A stretch of DNA of 64,000 nt. Origin: Batillaria attramentaria. Its lineage: Eukaryota > Mollusca > Gastropoda > Batillariidae. Shown here one piece after another: positions 39,632 through 54,087 of the stretch (positions are counted from its first letter, which is position 1; every line of letters starts with the position of its first letter). The stretch spans positions 1,342,001 to 1,406,000 of the forward strand of contig JACVVK020000018.1 in assembly GCA_018292915.2 (NCBI GenBank), in the 5' to 3' direction. Position numbers and translations under genes: made by a program. Below the pieces are notes generated by a model. The model worked only from the letters and a program-made list of their open reading frames with translations, had not been told where the DNA came from and did no database searches.

Positions 39632-42600
39632 ATAAGATAATCTACTATTCTGCATACTCCGACCTCCTCACCCTTTTCTTCTTTGAACTTGTGTCGCCCA
39701 CAAACGTTAACAATAAATGCCACTCTCAATTCAGGAATTTCAATACCTTAGCTGACCCCTCTTAACACTGACCTAACAGCGAAATGCGTTGGTATAATTA
39801 TTATTCCGCGTACTAGTGAACGTTTGTGGTTCACAAGAATGCCAGTGCTGCTTTCAACTTGCGGCGCTTAATGCAAGCAGCTGGCTTTAAAATGCCTTTA
39901 GTACTGCGAGTTATAATTATTCAAAGACCTGCTAGTGGTGCCAGAATAGATGGTGTAACACTCACGCCAGCACAGGCGGTACAGTTGATCAGCCGTAAAC
40001 CTGAGCATCAGTAAACCAAGCTGCAAGGTTAAGAACTGTGCGCCTTCCACAAGTCTGCATTGTGGGGTGCTCTAGCAAACAACAGACCTGCCACGTTCAC
40101 CCCTCTACCCCCCCCCCCCCCCCCCGGTCTGAATTGTGGCTGTACTCTCGCAAAGCGCATAATCTCAAATGTAACATCGCTTCCAGACCTGCCACACTTG
40201 CCCATCTACACCCCCCCCCCTCCCCCCTCCCCGGCCAGCTGTGGCCGGTGTGACATATCAGTGTCTTGTGTCGGTACTTTACATGCAGGTGATTTGGCCA
40301 ACCGGCGTACGCCTGATTACACCGCCGGGCCTAAAATACAAAACGCCTTCACACATCGCTAACCCCGACCAATCGAAGTGGGTCCGCTTCGACACGTAAG
40401 TCAAATCGAAACTGTGGTTTCGTGTGCCAAATCCGAGGACCTTCTCGTCTGTTTCGTGCATGACCAATTCTCCCTTTCCGTTATACAGAAACCACAGCAC
40501 GGCTGGTGTGAACGGGCATTTCCGAGTCGACACCCACTGAGACTTATAAGTAAGAAGTTACAAGCAGGTCTTCCGTCTCTGACGTAACTGCCATTGCGTT
40601 TGGGCCACTACAGCGGGGTGTATGTTGGGGGGGGGGGTGAGTGTGTGTGTGGGGGGGGGGGGAGGGGTATTAAGTTAGTTAGTTATTTAGGGCTTAACGC
40701 CGTGCAGGTAACGAAGACTGTTTCGCGGCCAGGAGGGGTATTGAGAAAGGCAGAAACTGGTATCTTTTGTTGGGACTGGATTCGCATTAATTGATGTACA
40801 CTCCTAGTTTAATTTTTTCCACAGACATGTATACATTCTGACGTAGACAGTAATGCATTTTGGCGTCATATTTGGAGGCACTTGAGAAATACTTAACCTT
40901 CTTATATTCTTTATATTCTAAGCAACTGTGAAAAGCCCCGCCTACCCCCCCCCCCCCCCCTTCACACACACAGTGAATTACAAAAATAACTTGTTGATCG
41001 ACATCTGTTTGGTTAGGCGGAAGAATTTGTAAATACGTGTAGCATGCGGGAGCACAGTTTTCACACCAAAATCAGAAATTTTAATTAACTATTCTTCTGT
41101 TCTTTTGGGAAACAAACATTTTCCCCTCTGCTCAGTTTGGTAATCTTAGCTAAATAAAAACGGTCAATAAAAATTGTAAAAATTGAAAATAATAAAGATT
41201 ATCAGGAGAAAGAAAACGTATCTTCGTTTTTAAGGGGGAAAAATTGGCTACAAACCTGATTAACGCTAGAATTTGTTGAGGCTTTTCCGAGTTTCAAACA
41301 CAGCTGTTATACCTGTACATCTCGCCATCTGCCAGTTCTCATGGCATGACGGTAGACATACACATGTTCACGACAAACAGTAATTATAATCCATATGTAG
41401 CACCCGGCTATAAACGTGACAAGTCAGTTACATATCACATCATGCAGACAGGTAAATCTCCAGACAGCGCTCCCTGTGTACTGCCAGAGTGGAAAATGTC
41501 ACCCAAGACGGTTGAGACAGAGCCGATAGAATCTAGTCCTCCTACTGTCTCTGGTTGAATTAAGCCGACGAAGCAGCACGCAGTTTTCTTTAAGCAAATT
41601 TCTGTTGACCAAATCACGCCAAGCACACACTTTGTGGTTTCCAACCGACATACAGCAGCCAAGATACAAGAGGAAGTCACTGGCGAATTGGGTTCACAAC
41701 ACTACTCCACATTTCCAACCGACACACAAACGCAGGAGCAGAAATTTTAAGCGGGAAACAAGTGTTTGGTTATTCGTATCAGTGCTGCTAGCGAACACCA
41801 GCATACAATTACGAAGGTGAAATCTACACAAACATTAAAACCCCGAGTCAAATACACGAGTTGTTTGCGGTGTTTCCACCTATTGACGACAAAATCCACA
41901 CTCCGGATGCGATCTCACTCCAAGTGAGCGTTATACAACTAGAGCATCCTGACTTGCTTGACTCGGGACGCATGCAGCGAGGGAACTGGCACGGACGTTT
42001 GACGGTCGCTACTTTAATAACTTGAGCAGGTGTTGATCTGGACACTTGCACATAGCGTCATCTCTGTCGATCAGCCGCAAAACAGAAACGAGACGAAGTC
42101 AGCAGCAGCGACCTACCCGGCACCCACCTTGTTCGTTTAGAACAATCCGAGCACTCTTCAATCACAGTTAGTACAACATGAATGATTAGTTTGCCTGTAC
42201 TGACCGGCTAAGCGCGCCACGCGGGCAGGTCACAGTGACAGCTGAACCGTGGAACGATCATTGTCCGCTTCAATGACCCTCTAGGACTGGAACCTGGCAT
42301 GGACCGGTGAGGTCAGTAGTTACTGTTGTGGCGATAAACTGCTAAATCCTTCACGTCATTCTGTAGGGTTGACACTACAGATCACCCTTGTACGCCAGGC
42401 ATGAGTACGTCAGTATTGGAACTTTTCACCTAGGTGTCTCGATGCCGTGGTTAGTGAATTAATTTTTTTCTTGCGAAAGTTATGGGTGTTTATGTCATTT
42501 ACGCAGATGCAAAGAAAATAAATTAGGCATTAAATTACAGCCTTGAGTGACGTCGTATAATTCGTGCGTTTCTTTGGAAATATCTTAGTGAATGTTTGAG

Positions 42601-43185
42601 CGGACAATATGAAAACTTATTTTACATTAATGGTCACATGGACTGGCAGACACATAAAGAGGGGGGAGTGGGGGTGGGGGGGGGGTGGGAGGAGGATGAG
42701 CTGGACCAGCAAAGCAATCACGAGATGCCGAAGACTAAGGCAGGAATGCTTATATATTAGACCAAGACCGCTGGCATGGACAATCCACGGACCATGCTCC
42801 CGAAAAAAAGAATAAAATAAATTTTAATTAAAAAAGCTTGAACCTTGGATGGGGGGGGGGGGGGGGGGCTGGTAACAAATAAACATCGAATTGGTCATTT
42901 CTAAGAGTCCCACGCCGCTCTGATGCCATTGACATCACCAAGAGGCATACCCGGCACTGAAATGCACGCACCATCCACGGCTTTGGGTCAAAACGTCCTT
43001 CAAACACCGTTATAACAGCCCTACACTTGTCACCAGTGCGAGAGGTCAGGAGTTCGAGTCCCACTCTGGGCAAAGAAGTTTTTCTTCTCGTATGACGTGG
43101 CACCGTTCATTCGGGCCGATCGTCGGGGATTCTCTCAGGGTACCGGCTCCGGCGGCTTTCTCCACATCTGTAGGTCGCTTCAGCT

Positions 43186-43424
43186 CACAAAATTTGAAAA
43201 ATAAATGCAAGTCTGAATTCCGAAATTTGAATAGCTGAGCTGCTCAGGCTGACCCTTCGCACCACATGATTGTAATGTGTTTATGTCCAGTGTGTGAGAG
43301 AATGCGTGTGATTCACGTGATCGTGCGTGTTGGGTTTAGTTCGCGGCGCTTTGAGCCGATTCATGAAACTGGGTAAAGCACCTATGCAATACTCATTACA
43401 GCTGTATTATTATAATTATTATTC
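43186..43424 (-). repeat. Family-C repeat in spacer
   Basis: Matches 37143-37375 along its length, with moderate divergence and an ATT-rich end. A possible third tRNA-like SINE head (GGTCAGGAGTTCGAGTCCC) lies just upstream near 43044-43062. Confidence 0.65.
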
Positions 43425-46413
43425 GGTCCTGGCGAACTGAAAAGGGTCAACAGGCCTACTTCAGACCAGAGACACACATAGTTCGCGATATCTCACGGAC
43501 ATCGCCGCCTTCACTAAAACCACTTATCTCCGTTTACGTATGCCCACGCTAATGTTCAATATTGGGGTGAGCCCAAAAAATCCAGTGCTTATGGTGCATA
43601 GCACGGGTTAAGGACAGCACGCAGGATACCTCAGGGGTAAGAAAGATTTCTCGGGCTCGCCATTGACCTGTATAGTTTGTGCCAGCGGGTGAACCGGGTC
43701 AAATAACCACTTACAAACCAGAAGCCGGCAAGTGTTTTTCCCGCCAAGTGGATTTCCAGTGGTTTCACGCCTGCTGCAGAACGATTATGGGGAACCCAGC
43801 ATTGGGTCTGTAATCGGGGCATACACCCGTGGTCAGATTAACTGACCGGTTATGATCCGTTTTGCGAGTCAGTGCCGTGTTTGTCATAACACATTGGGCA
43901 CAAATTGTGCTGACGTCAGTGACGTAAGAGGAACGTGTCCTCGAGTGCTTTAATTGCGAAGGGAGTGTGCGTCTAACGGTGTTGAGCTGCAGTCTGGCGT
44001 TACGTGGTGATACTTTGCGGCTGCTATTTATTATGCGAACTTGACGTGATAATAATTATGTTTTCTCCAACTTAGGACCTTGATCAAGGTCGCTGTTTCT
44101 CCGTAGCAAGTTCCACATAAACAGTCCTCGTCCCGGGGCGGGGCACCCCCCCCCCCCCCCACAAAACACACACTTTCACTTCTTTTGTTCCGCAGCTTGG
44201 ACTCACTTTTATTTTCATACCTTGAGGGTTTCGATAATTTCACTTGACAATTGATGTATATTTGGATACTCATAATTACGTGAAACTTTTCCTTAGCAGA
44301 TCTCACAAGCAGAAGATATTAATTTGTCCTTCGTGAAGCCACTGGACTCAAGACATTGTACATCATCACCATGCACATCCACCGGTTCAAGATAAAAACG
44401 TTTCACTCACCCATACAAAGAAAAACTGGTGAGATGTCTGATCACAAGCCAATAGAAATTTTATTTCATCAAATCAAATTATCACCATCTCTAAATGTAA
44501 AGGCAAATTACTCTCATTAAAAAGATGTCTTGTAAATCTAGCTTGCGAAAAAAAAAAAAAAAAAAAAAAAACTTTACAAAGTCAAACATGTGTATCATGT
44601 TTTACTACAGCTGTATATATGTAAGTACTGTATATGTGCTGGCACACATCTTGCGTCTCAGGGTCTGAGCAATCCATTTTCAAACTGCATGGGGAACTGC
44701 TAAGTAAAGAAAAAAAAAAAAAAAAACTGAAACCTAGACCGCCCCACTGAAGAAAACAAATGTTAGCATTTTTAAAGACATTTTAATAGCCTCTCCTGGC
44801 ACCCAAAAGTAAAATACTGCCTTGGCACTGACATGCAAGTCTTCAAAAATGGAGTATGTCCCATATGGCACTACATGTATCATGGTACATGACTGTGTGT
44901 AAAACTTCTCCCCCCCATCCATTTCTTTGGCTGAAAGAATGGTAAATTTGGCAGAAAATTGCCAGAATGACTGAAAATTCCCCAGTCTGATAAATCAAAC
45001 ACCAGATACTTTCCCTTGGATGCAATCGGTGAACATTAGAACAGTGAAAGTTGAAGCTGAGGCACAACATTGTGAACAGTCACAAGAGCTGATTTCACAA
45101 AACAACTGTACTGTGTGGAATGTGTCAAGCTTGAACTGAAGTGAAGGCCACCATGTACACGGCTACAGTACATGTATTTAAAACAACAAAATTCACACAG
45201 CTGCACACATTTGGTCATAAAACATTCTTTACATCCAGTTCTCCGTTAAGAAATGGTGCAGGTTTTGTTATCTTCTAACACATACATGTATATTATAATA
45301 TAGTACACCAGGACACAAAAAAGTCCTTGAAATTGATTAAAGAAATTCTGGGAACATTTTCACGTAAGCAGGAATGCGCATGTACTTTTCAAGACCTTGA
45401 TCTCTGTGATTGTTTAGATATCCTCTGACACCAAGTACAGCTAGTTCGCATTGATGACGAACCACAAACAACCCACAAAAACCAGAAAATTTTGAATCAG
45501 ACCCACAACTCCAGCATGAAGAGTACAGAACTCTACCAGCTTGGCCATCATGAGACAGCTACACATGCAATACCAACATTATGTCTTCAAAATCATACCC
45601 CTGAGATATGATCTGCATCATCATTATTTCTTATTGCACTCTTTTCAGCTTTTGACACTGCTCAGTAACCTTTAGTATGCTGCATGGTGAAAAAGTGATG
45701 TCAGCCTGCTGTGTTATTTCCAGAAATATAAAACTTAAAATGAAAGTCATCCTAGGCCAGTCACAAAGACTATGGCACAATTTGGAGGCAATTTTTCCAA
45801 GCATAAAAAAACAAACAAAAAAATTCTCAAGGTTTTGTGGCTGTTTTTGTTAGTCTTCATGAAAGTTTGCTTTGTTACTTTGACTATCAGTTCTCCACGA
45901 CCCTGGAAATCCATCATCAAACTAACTCATTCGAGTCATTGTGAACTAGACAGTAAGATACTAACCAGTATGAATCAAATTTCAGGCAAAAATGAGTGCC
46001 TGAATCATTGGTCTAAAACAATCACACAAAAACACCGTCTCTACAACAGTCAACAGGAATCTATGTACACTGTCAGATGGGGGAGCGCTAGCTTCTCTGT
46101 GTGATAGTACTGACCAAAAAAGGACAGGGGTAAAAAAAAAAAAAAACTCCAAAACTGTCAGCTGGTGGTGATAGTTAGCAGAGATCTACAAAAACAACGT
46201 TATCAGCTGTACACACATATATGCAAGTTATCTCAAACTTTCAACCAGGCACTCAACCAGACAAGAGCAAACATTTACTCTGGGCACACAAAGGCTGAAG
46301 TGAATATCATTATGAGGAAAAAGAACAGAAATAATCACAAATACTCCTGTTAGATATATATATATCACACAAGTTTTCCAGTACGTGGCCTCCAGAAGCT
46401 GCCTATACACACT

Positions 46414-49400
46414 TTACATCTTGACCGCAATAGCCAAGAATACCCCTGATGGGTTCACACGCACATCAAATTTGTCATTTGGCTTCAGAACACCGATACT
46501 GGTTCCATCAAAAGCTTCAGTGACATTGTAGCTGCCAGAACCATTGATGGCGAAGTTGGACAAGGACACCTCCAAACGTGCTGGGCCCCCACCACTGCCA
46601 TAGTTGACAAGTGCAATGGCGTAGCTTCCGACAGGCGCGATCTGCCGCTGCCAGAACTCAAGATTGCCATCCTGCAACACACAAATTCTATAAATTATGC
46701 ATAGATTTTTGCAGTAAAGACAAACACCACTGCAACAACAACAAAAAAACAAATGATTGTTAACATCATTCACAGATATCCCCACCTGGTAACAAAGACT
46801 GTGGACTGTGACTTCCTTTCATTGTCTGTCATACCATACAGACCAGGCATGCCTACCCTGCAATTAACATTCTCGTGACACCACACTTGAAATTCTGGTT
46901 CCCACAGCACAACTTTCAGGAACACACCAAGAATGCAAGTAGATGTACACCAACAAAGTTCCAGACAAAAAGTTTAATCACCGTGTTAGCTCACCTGCAT
47001 AAAATTAAACTCTGTACAAATGTATCCCAAACAGGTTAGTCAGATTACATGTCCTTGGTTTTGTCTAAATGCGATTAAAAGGAGACCGAGTTTGGCTATC
47101 AAAATTGTTGGTGTTTAATGGCAGCTGTTTTGCTGAAAAGACATGTCTGGATTATGACATGTCCCTTTAGCACTCCACTGTGCAATTATGCCACGTCGCT
47201 CATCGCGTCCAGGAGAGACGAGGTCAATTACTGCAATGGAGACTGAAACACATGTGGGCATGTTTTTTCCCCCAGACATGCAGCAGATATCTGTATTTCC
47301 AGGATGGACTGTTTATTTTATGCGTTTTCCAGGATAAATACGGCCGCTCCAGGATGGTAGGCATGCCTGGCAGACAAAACTAAGCATCCAGCATGTACCA
47401 TGGACTCATCCAAACACTCTTCTTAGCCATGACTAAATTAATTCTATATTTGTAAGCAATGATGTGACCAGTCGACACAGTCATTATCACTGTCACACAC
47501 ACACTCTCTATCTCTCAGCTTAAAACTTAAAACACAAGCTCACTTTGAACAGTCGGATGCCCTGGATGCCCAACGGGTCTTGGTTGATGGCGATGACGCG
47601 CTTGTTCAACAGAAGCGCGCGGGACTCTGGGCGGATGTTGCGCAGGTCGTTTGACATGTACAGTGGGGCGGCCATTATGGCCCAGATCGCCATCTGGACT
47701 CGCTCTTCATCGTTGCTCAAACCATAGTCGCCGATGATCAGCTGCACAAGTCAAATCAAAAACTTCAAGAACCACTCCACACTGCTGCAACTGATGCCAA
47801 GAAACCCAATAATCCAAGAAAACAAACCTCATGCAAGGGCAGCTTAGAAAAATATGAAACAACATGAACAGGGCATAAAATGGCCCAGGATCCAGAAGGA
47901 GGAAAAGTGTGTAGTATTTAGTGCGTGTTGCAGACACGATATGCTAGGTGTGTCCGGAGGCACGCTCCCCCCCAGACTGTTTTGTTTAGGCACTCAGACA
48001 TGCTTTTAAGTGCTTCAGATGAAGTAACACTATACTATGGAGGATATTTTTTTTAATAATCAGACCAAAATCTGTGCAGTTTGGTGCACTTCAGTATGAT
48101 TTTATGTGTTTCAGAGGAGAAAACACACCTTTGGGGGGACTGGAGGAGCATTTTTAGCCAAATGTGGAAATCTGCCACAAGGTGGAAGATTTCAAGCCCC
48201 GGTGAAGGTTTGAAAAACATAAAGAGACTACGCACCATGTCAGGGTCATTCCAGTTGCCGGGTCCTGCAACTTTAGTAAAGTTGCCCTTGTCCTGTGCAA
48301 ACCACTGGATGATGTTAGTCACACTGTCAAAAGAGTCATCGATGTCATCATAGTTACGCCAGAGGTTGCAGTTCTGGGCAATGTCCTTGTACGGGGGCTG
48401 AAAAAAGAAAAGAAAAAGACAGAATGTTTTAACCAAACTTAACCACAGGACATTTCCTTGCCCAACCCATGATGAGTTGGCCCATCCCGTCTTCCTATCA
48501 TGCATGAATGTATACACGACTTTGAGCACAGGACACGTGTTTGGGGGTGGTGTTTGAGACTAACTTTCTTTTCCACCACATATGGGTGATATCAAAGACG
48601 GGACAATGAAAAAAACAAGGCCAACACAAATATTTGGCCCCAGCCTGATTCAACCTCACAACCTGAGCATTGAAGGACCACCACCCTACTACTCAGCTAT
48701 CCTGGTTTCCCTTGTGTTTGGGGGTTGATCATTTACATGCTGAGCACAGAGAAATACATTCTTTTCTTTACAGACTGCCCTCCTCCTGCTAACCACCACC
48801 TACCTGACCCACAGTATACGCTCAGATAAGCAAGCTAAAAAGAGGCAAGTTTCCATTAACTGGGCAAGATTTTTCATTTACAACACACATGTACTGTAAG
48901 CTACTCACAATCAGCTTCTTTCCTGTATAATAGGCTGGCCAGCTACATGAATACAAGATGGGCCGACCAGTTTTGTTGAGCTCCAATCCCATAATTGGGT
49001 ATCCTGCCGACGAGATCGATAAAAAATAAATTTAAATGAACTGAGTTTTGTAATTGCTTAAAAAATATATTAGGATGTGAATAGCAAAGCCAAAATGGTT
49101 ATTTATGTGACCGTGCGCAGGCAAGGGACTCAACGCAGTGGTCGCTTTGACTTGTGTTGGTTTATTTGACATGCAGGAAAAACAAAAACAATGCAGAGGG
49201 AGAGCTGCATATACTTGATGGCAGAACTGAACTGAAATCGGAGCACGTGGTCTCTCCTAGGCTCGACACTAAAAATAGCGATGACAGCACACTAAACTGC
49301 CGACGTGCACTCAAACCGAGACGCGCGGCCAGTGGACCACCCGGCTTACATAGGCGGGGCCCGACCCGCAAAGGGAGCGGCTACCAGCGGCCCTAGGGAA

Positions 49401-52157
49401 GGCCTGCGGGAACAGGGGAAAGAGGGGAGATTTGTGTTTCTTAGGGGTCAGCAAATTGCAGCTGATCTACTAGGCCTAGGCCGATCGGATTTAAACCAGA
49501 CGAAACTACAAGAAAAGGACTTTTAATGGATGTAGGTTGGGACAAATCGGGGCTAAGGTTATTTTACAACCACAAAATCGCTAAATACACTGCTTCAAAC
49601 CGAACATCTGCCGCAAACTAAACATATTTAAACGGATCTAAGTTTGCTGATTCCAGTGGACTATTCAGCTTATCAATACATTAACGCTACGGTGAGATAT
49701 TTAATCTCAAAGTCCGAGCAGAAAAACAACTAATTGACACGCGCGCCATCGCGGATACAAAACACTGCGCACGTGTGGCTAGTGGACAGCACACAGGGCT
49801 GGCCAGGGAACAAAGGCTGATGTACAGGGAAGGCCGGGGAAGGGTAGAAATGGATGGCTAGAGGGACAGCGGGGCTAAGAAGAAAAAAAAGGAAAACAAC
49901 AGAACAAACATTGCTACCAAAAATAACAGTAAACAGGGGTCGGGTATGACCCGGTTTCACTTACACTGAGTGTATTGAATAATGCCATTATCTCAAGTCA
50001 CAAGTCAAGACCATGATGTGATTAAAAGCAAGCATGTTATTTCAAGCATGCAGTGATGCACATAATTATGTTTGTTTGAAAAGGAACAATTTGGGAAAAA
50101 CAAACTTGTCCAAGAGACTTAGAGAGTAAACGAACAAAAACAAACCAACAACATAACTGTACCCAAAACGATGAACTGAAGAATGCCCACAGTGTTTATA
50201 TTATAATGCACTTACCAATAGGGAAGTCATCGATGGTTGAATAGCAGCCGTCCAGCTTGAGCGAGTCGATTCCCCAGGCAGCAAAAGTCTGGGCATCCCG
50301 CTCCATGTAGAATTTGCTGCCAGGGTAACCACCACATGTCTCAGACCCCATGTCACTGTAGATACCCAGCTTCAGCCCTTTGGCATGGACCTAAAACGGG
50401 AGTGTCCAGGTCATTAATAATAAATACATGTAATAAATTTCATTTATGTAACGCACTTCTCAGACACAGTGACTCATTGCGCTAACACATGTCACTCATA
50501 CACATTCATACCATAAAGACCAACACGTCAATCAATACATAGAGACACATCAGTTGAAGGCCTGTTGAAATAAGTGGGTTTTCAGTGCAGATCTAAAGGC
50601 TGATAAAGATGGTTGTTGTCTCAACCCCATAGGCAGGGAGTTCCAGACTGTAGGGGTGGCGAACCAGAAACATCGTTCACCATAAGTTTTCAAGTTTATC
50701 TTAGGGATTTTGAGTACCTTGTCATTAGATGAGCGGAGGGTATGGGACGGATTGTAGGTGCAGAGTGAAGCAGACAAATAAGGTGGGAGAGTATCATCGA
50801 AATGACGATAGGCTAGAACTGCCAACTTGTATTGAATGTGGAAACTGACTGGCAGTGGAAACTTCCATTTGAAGGGGAAGATGAGATGGCAATGTAGATG
50901 AAGAAACAAGAAAAACCAGAAGAAATTTTCAGCTGGTTACCTTTTCTCCGGTAAACCAAAATGTTGACTGTATTGCATTGTTCAAACGAGTTGATTTTCA
51001 AAAGTCTCCACACTAAATTAGTGATGGATCCCTTTTTGGTCATGTGGTGTCAAAACTGTGATTAATTATAGTGAGTGTTTCCGCCCCACTCAAAACAACA
51101 TAAACTCACATAGTCCGCCAGAGCTTTAATGCCACTGGGAAATCTGTCAGGGTCAGCAACAAGGCTTAAATTAGCATCTCGTTTCTTAGCTGGCCAGCAG
51201 TCATCGATGTTTACGTAGACGTATCCTGCATCACGATATCCATCACTGACCATCCTGTCTGCCATGGCCTTGTACAAGCTCTCACTGAAATCCAAATACC
51301 AGTTAAGTAAGTTAAAGTACAATGTCAAAAAAATCATCTGAAACAAAATGACTGAACATAATTATTAAAGCTGCAGATTCCAAGTTCTTTACATTTCAAC
51401 TTATTCCAATAATTACAGCTGTGGCAATCTCCCAACTGGCCACTGTCATGACTTTACATTAGAATATATATATACCTGATTTGTCACTACAATTGTCATC
51501 CTCAAAACAAGAACAGAAGTGAAATATATATATATGTTCAAACGGTCCTACTAATTACCGAAAACAACGAAACGACTCTTAATACGGATAGAACGCGGCT
51601 CAAACATAGCAATAACAACACACAAACATGATTAAAGATGAAAAAAGTGGCCTTAAAAAAAGCTAAAAGAAAAAAAAGGTGATATTGCAGAAAATAACCA
51701 GTCCGGACCAGAGTCGCTTCCCTTGGGAGACACGTTCATTTCGTCGTGTTCTCTTGGAGTGAATAAGTACTTTTTTCCCTAGTTTAATGCCTCTTTTTCA
51801 CCTTTAATCATGTTTGTGTGTTGTTATTTCTATGTTTTAACTGCGTTCTACGCGTATCAAGAGTTGTTTTCGGTTGTTTTTGGTCGTTTTCGGTAATTAC
51901 TAGGACCCATGTTCAAATGCTTTTTTAGTTTCTGCACTGACTTTGATGTACACAACCTACATTTTCCAGCATCAATTATTTAGGCATATTATGATATCTT
52001 ACCTGATGCACTCTTCTGGTTGATTCTTGCAGTCTGTGTTACAGCGGTATCGCTGCCAAGATAACCATCCCATTGGGGGAGTGCGAGCCAGTCCATTGTC
52101 CAGACCATGGCAGCCTCCTAGGACTACAGCCAGGCACAACACGGCAAATTTCTCCAT
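46414..52157 (-). CDS. NAGA: Alpha-N-acetylgalactosaminidase-like, GH27 (copy A)
   Basis: Coding exons 5' to 3': 52157-52003, 51284-51110, 50390-50216, 49003-48909, 48397-48236, 47741-47544, 46671-46414; 1218 nt, 405 residues, close to vertebrate NAGA length. A hydrophobic signal peptide covers about residues 1-17, followed by the GH27 start [16 protein letters not shown]. The nucleophile is D157 in KLDGC; the acid/base is D218 in YDDIDDS, 61 residues away as in human NAGA. Specificity loop CSWPAY has S189 and A192, the pair typical of GalNAc-specific NAGA rather than the Glu/Leu of alpha-galactosidase A. WNDPDM and [11 protein letters not shown] are conserved family motifs. It should remove terminal alpha-GalNAc from glycoproteins and glycolipids in the lysosome (family knowledge). 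NFT and NVT sequons fit a glycosylated lysosomal enzyme. A 5' UTR splice acceptor is likely near 52182, with a donor near 53015. Introns hold a SINE (48549-48713) and a LINE fragment (about 50415-50960). Confidence 0.93.
48549..48713 (-). mobile_element. SINE-A copy in a NAGA copy-A intron
   Basis: Perfect 12-bp direct repeats GTGTTTGGGGGT at 48537-48548 and 48714-48725 bracket a diverged family member. I see no copy at the matching intron of NAGA copy B. Confidence 0.8.
50415..50960 (-). pseudogene. 5'-truncated LINE fragment (CR1/Jockey-type RT C-terminus)
   Basis: On the minus strand 50909-50550 encodes an open segment ending at a stop with the pattern [20 protein letters not shown] ... 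[13 protein letters not shown] ... [10 protein letters not shown]. This is the conserved C-terminal tail seen in many CR1/Jockey-like reverse transcriptases. No catalytic RT motif is present, and the segment upstream is interrupted. The 3' side is AT-rich. It is a dead fragment in an intron of NAGA copy A. Confidence 0.65.
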
Positions 52158-52825
52158 TCTAGTCTCCTCCTAGTCAGACCTGTGCAAAAACAGTACTGAT
52201 TTTCACAGAAACTATAAAAATAGATGTATGTGTATAGATGTATGCCTATACAAAGGATCAGGAACAATGGAATTGAGGTAACTGCGGTAAATTCTGTCTT
52301 CTCCTGCAAATGTAATTCCTTGCGTAATTCTGTGCTGAAGCTGACTGGGAATAAAAATGAAAAAAGATGTGTTGCCAGGCACGTGCTCTGTGTCATGCAT
52401 GGACAAGCATCTGGCACAACAGTCACAAGACCATGAGAAAGAGCAAATTATTGATCGTTGTGAGGCCACACCTGCCACTCTCCTTTTTCTCAACAGTGCA
52501 CTCTTCATCAATTTTGAATCACGTCGCATTACTTAAGCCAGATACAGGTCTCCCGTGTGCTTATCTAGGTCTGATATTTGTCACCCTGCTCCAAATTTTG
52601 CCGATTTCTGCATCATTCCACGTGATGAGACGCTGCAAGCCGTTCGATGAGAAGTAACTTGGAACCCAAAATCATCGATACAACACCGACTGCATGATAA
52701 ACTACCCAGTTTTCTCCATTCGCTCACCCACATATCTCATGTGCTAAAAAGCTGTTTCAGCACTTTTCAAGTGAAGTAGTCACTTTGATAAAGTGATACA
52801 GTGCCTTTTGATCCGTCTCTCATGA

Positions 52826-52877
52826 AGTCGACCAGAGACATAGATAGAAGAGCTCCTATCTATGTCTCTTAGTCGAC
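52826..52877. repeat. Hairpin upstream of NAGA copy A
   Basis: Arms GTCGACCAGAGACATAGATAG and its near-complement (with a 1-nt bulge) enclose an 8-nt loop AAGAGCTC. It falls in the presumed 5' UTR intron; no function is assigned. Confidence 0.75.
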
Positions 52878-53015
52878 CAAACCGAAACGAGGACAGCTAT
52901 CACACACCTGTCACACGCCGGAATTCATTGAGCATACATTCACACATGTATGCGTTTTCAATTCAAAGCAGTATGTCTAAGAAGTGTCTCGCTGAAAGAC
53001 AGCGCGTGTACTTAC

Positions 53016-53137
53016 CGTCACGTGTACCTGCAACTTCAGAAACAAAAGCAGTCTGACCGGTCAACGTTCTTCTTCCCTTATCATTGTTTGTACAAATCAT
53101 GTGACTTCTCCCAGTGCTGATTATGAGCGCACGTGAC
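53016..53137 (-). promoter_or_regulatory. Putative promoter region of NAGA copy A with E-boxes
   Basis: GTCACGTG (53017-53024) and CACGTGAC (53130-53137) match the core of the CLEAR element bound by TFEB-type factors at lysosomal genes (family knowledge). A splice donor GTAAGT at 53015 suggests a noncoding first exon. No transcript evidence. Confidence 0.4.
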
Positions 53138-54087
53138 ATAAAACAAATTTGCTTATATGCCTCCAAACGGCATATGAAGTGACTTTTATTAGTAAAGAAG
53201 ATGCATTGGAAAAGCAATAGACAGCGTTGTCTGACAGCCGTATTTTTCAATAGTTTTTTTTTTTTAATACAGTATATATTTTTTAAAAAATTCAAAGAAC
53301 CCCGAAAGACTGACATCTCCCCCTGGCCAAGGGAAGCAATCCTTATTCGCTCCTCTGCTCCACCACAGGAGAAGACCTACAATCCAGTGCCTGCTGCGGT
53401 GACACACATCTGCAGCGGAGTTAATGCGGCCTGGGGGCGTGACCACAGATACCAGAAGCCTAGTTCTAGTAACCCCGTGAGTGATCGGGGAAGTCAAACT
53501 ACAGGAGAGGGCGAGGAGCCTGAACCAAAATACTGTTTCTGTTCAAAGGGAGAAAAGAATTGAAAAATAAATAAGTTTTACACAAAAAATTGAACATTGA
53601 AAAACTCATCAGTTTCATTCATACTCATGACTGCTGAAGTTGGCATCCATCCCGTAGTATTCATTCATTTTGTTGATTACTGCCAGCACTTTGGAACTGG
53701 TCCCTCTAAAAGCATCACATGGAAAAGAAGTAACTGATCAAAAAAAAAAAAAAAAAAAAAGGCAATACTACTACCCAGAAGATGTAAGTCACAGGTGTCT
53801 GCTGCAGGTTCATCCCACTTGTACAGCATGTGGATGAGAGATGCCATAATTGATCACCTCAACACCAGCTGCCTTTAAAATTTATATTGAATTACATGTA
53901 GTTATATGGGGATTGGCAGCTCCTTTAATTTCCTCTAACAGACTTCCCAGTGCCTGAGTTAGGCGGCTCTAGGCCAAACTTGAAATGGTGACACCTCATA
54001 CAGGTACATAGTAAGAACCCAAAGACACAAAATATTACCCCCCCCCCCTCCAAAAAAAACAACAACCCTGAAGTCAGATGTCTGATC

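Larger units (their letters stand above)
39467..46413. other. Spacer between LRR copy 2 and NAGA copy A
   Basis: No supported gene. Two similar C-rich blocks, each preceded by CAGACCTGCCAC, lie near 40084 and 40187. A family-C repeat is at 43186-43424. The AT-rich stretch from about 44300 to 46413 has poly-A runs and no repeats; it may be the long 3' UTR of NAGA copy A (AATAAA-type signal on the minus strand near 44458). Confidence 0.55.

Noticed and set aside
41346..41820. Two adjacent small frames (70 and 71 codons) in the spacer
   Set aside because: No recognised motif, different frames, no splice signals joining them convincingly.
45772..46104. 110-codon plus-strand frame near NAGA copy A
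   Set aside because: AT-rich, Lys/Ser-rich, no domain. Located where the 3' UTR of copy A is expected.
46414..52157. Alpha-galactosidase A (GLA) identity for the GH27 genes
   Set aside because: The specificity loop has Ser and Ala (CSWPAY), the NAGA pair, not the Glu/Leu of GLA; still to be confirmed by phylogeny.
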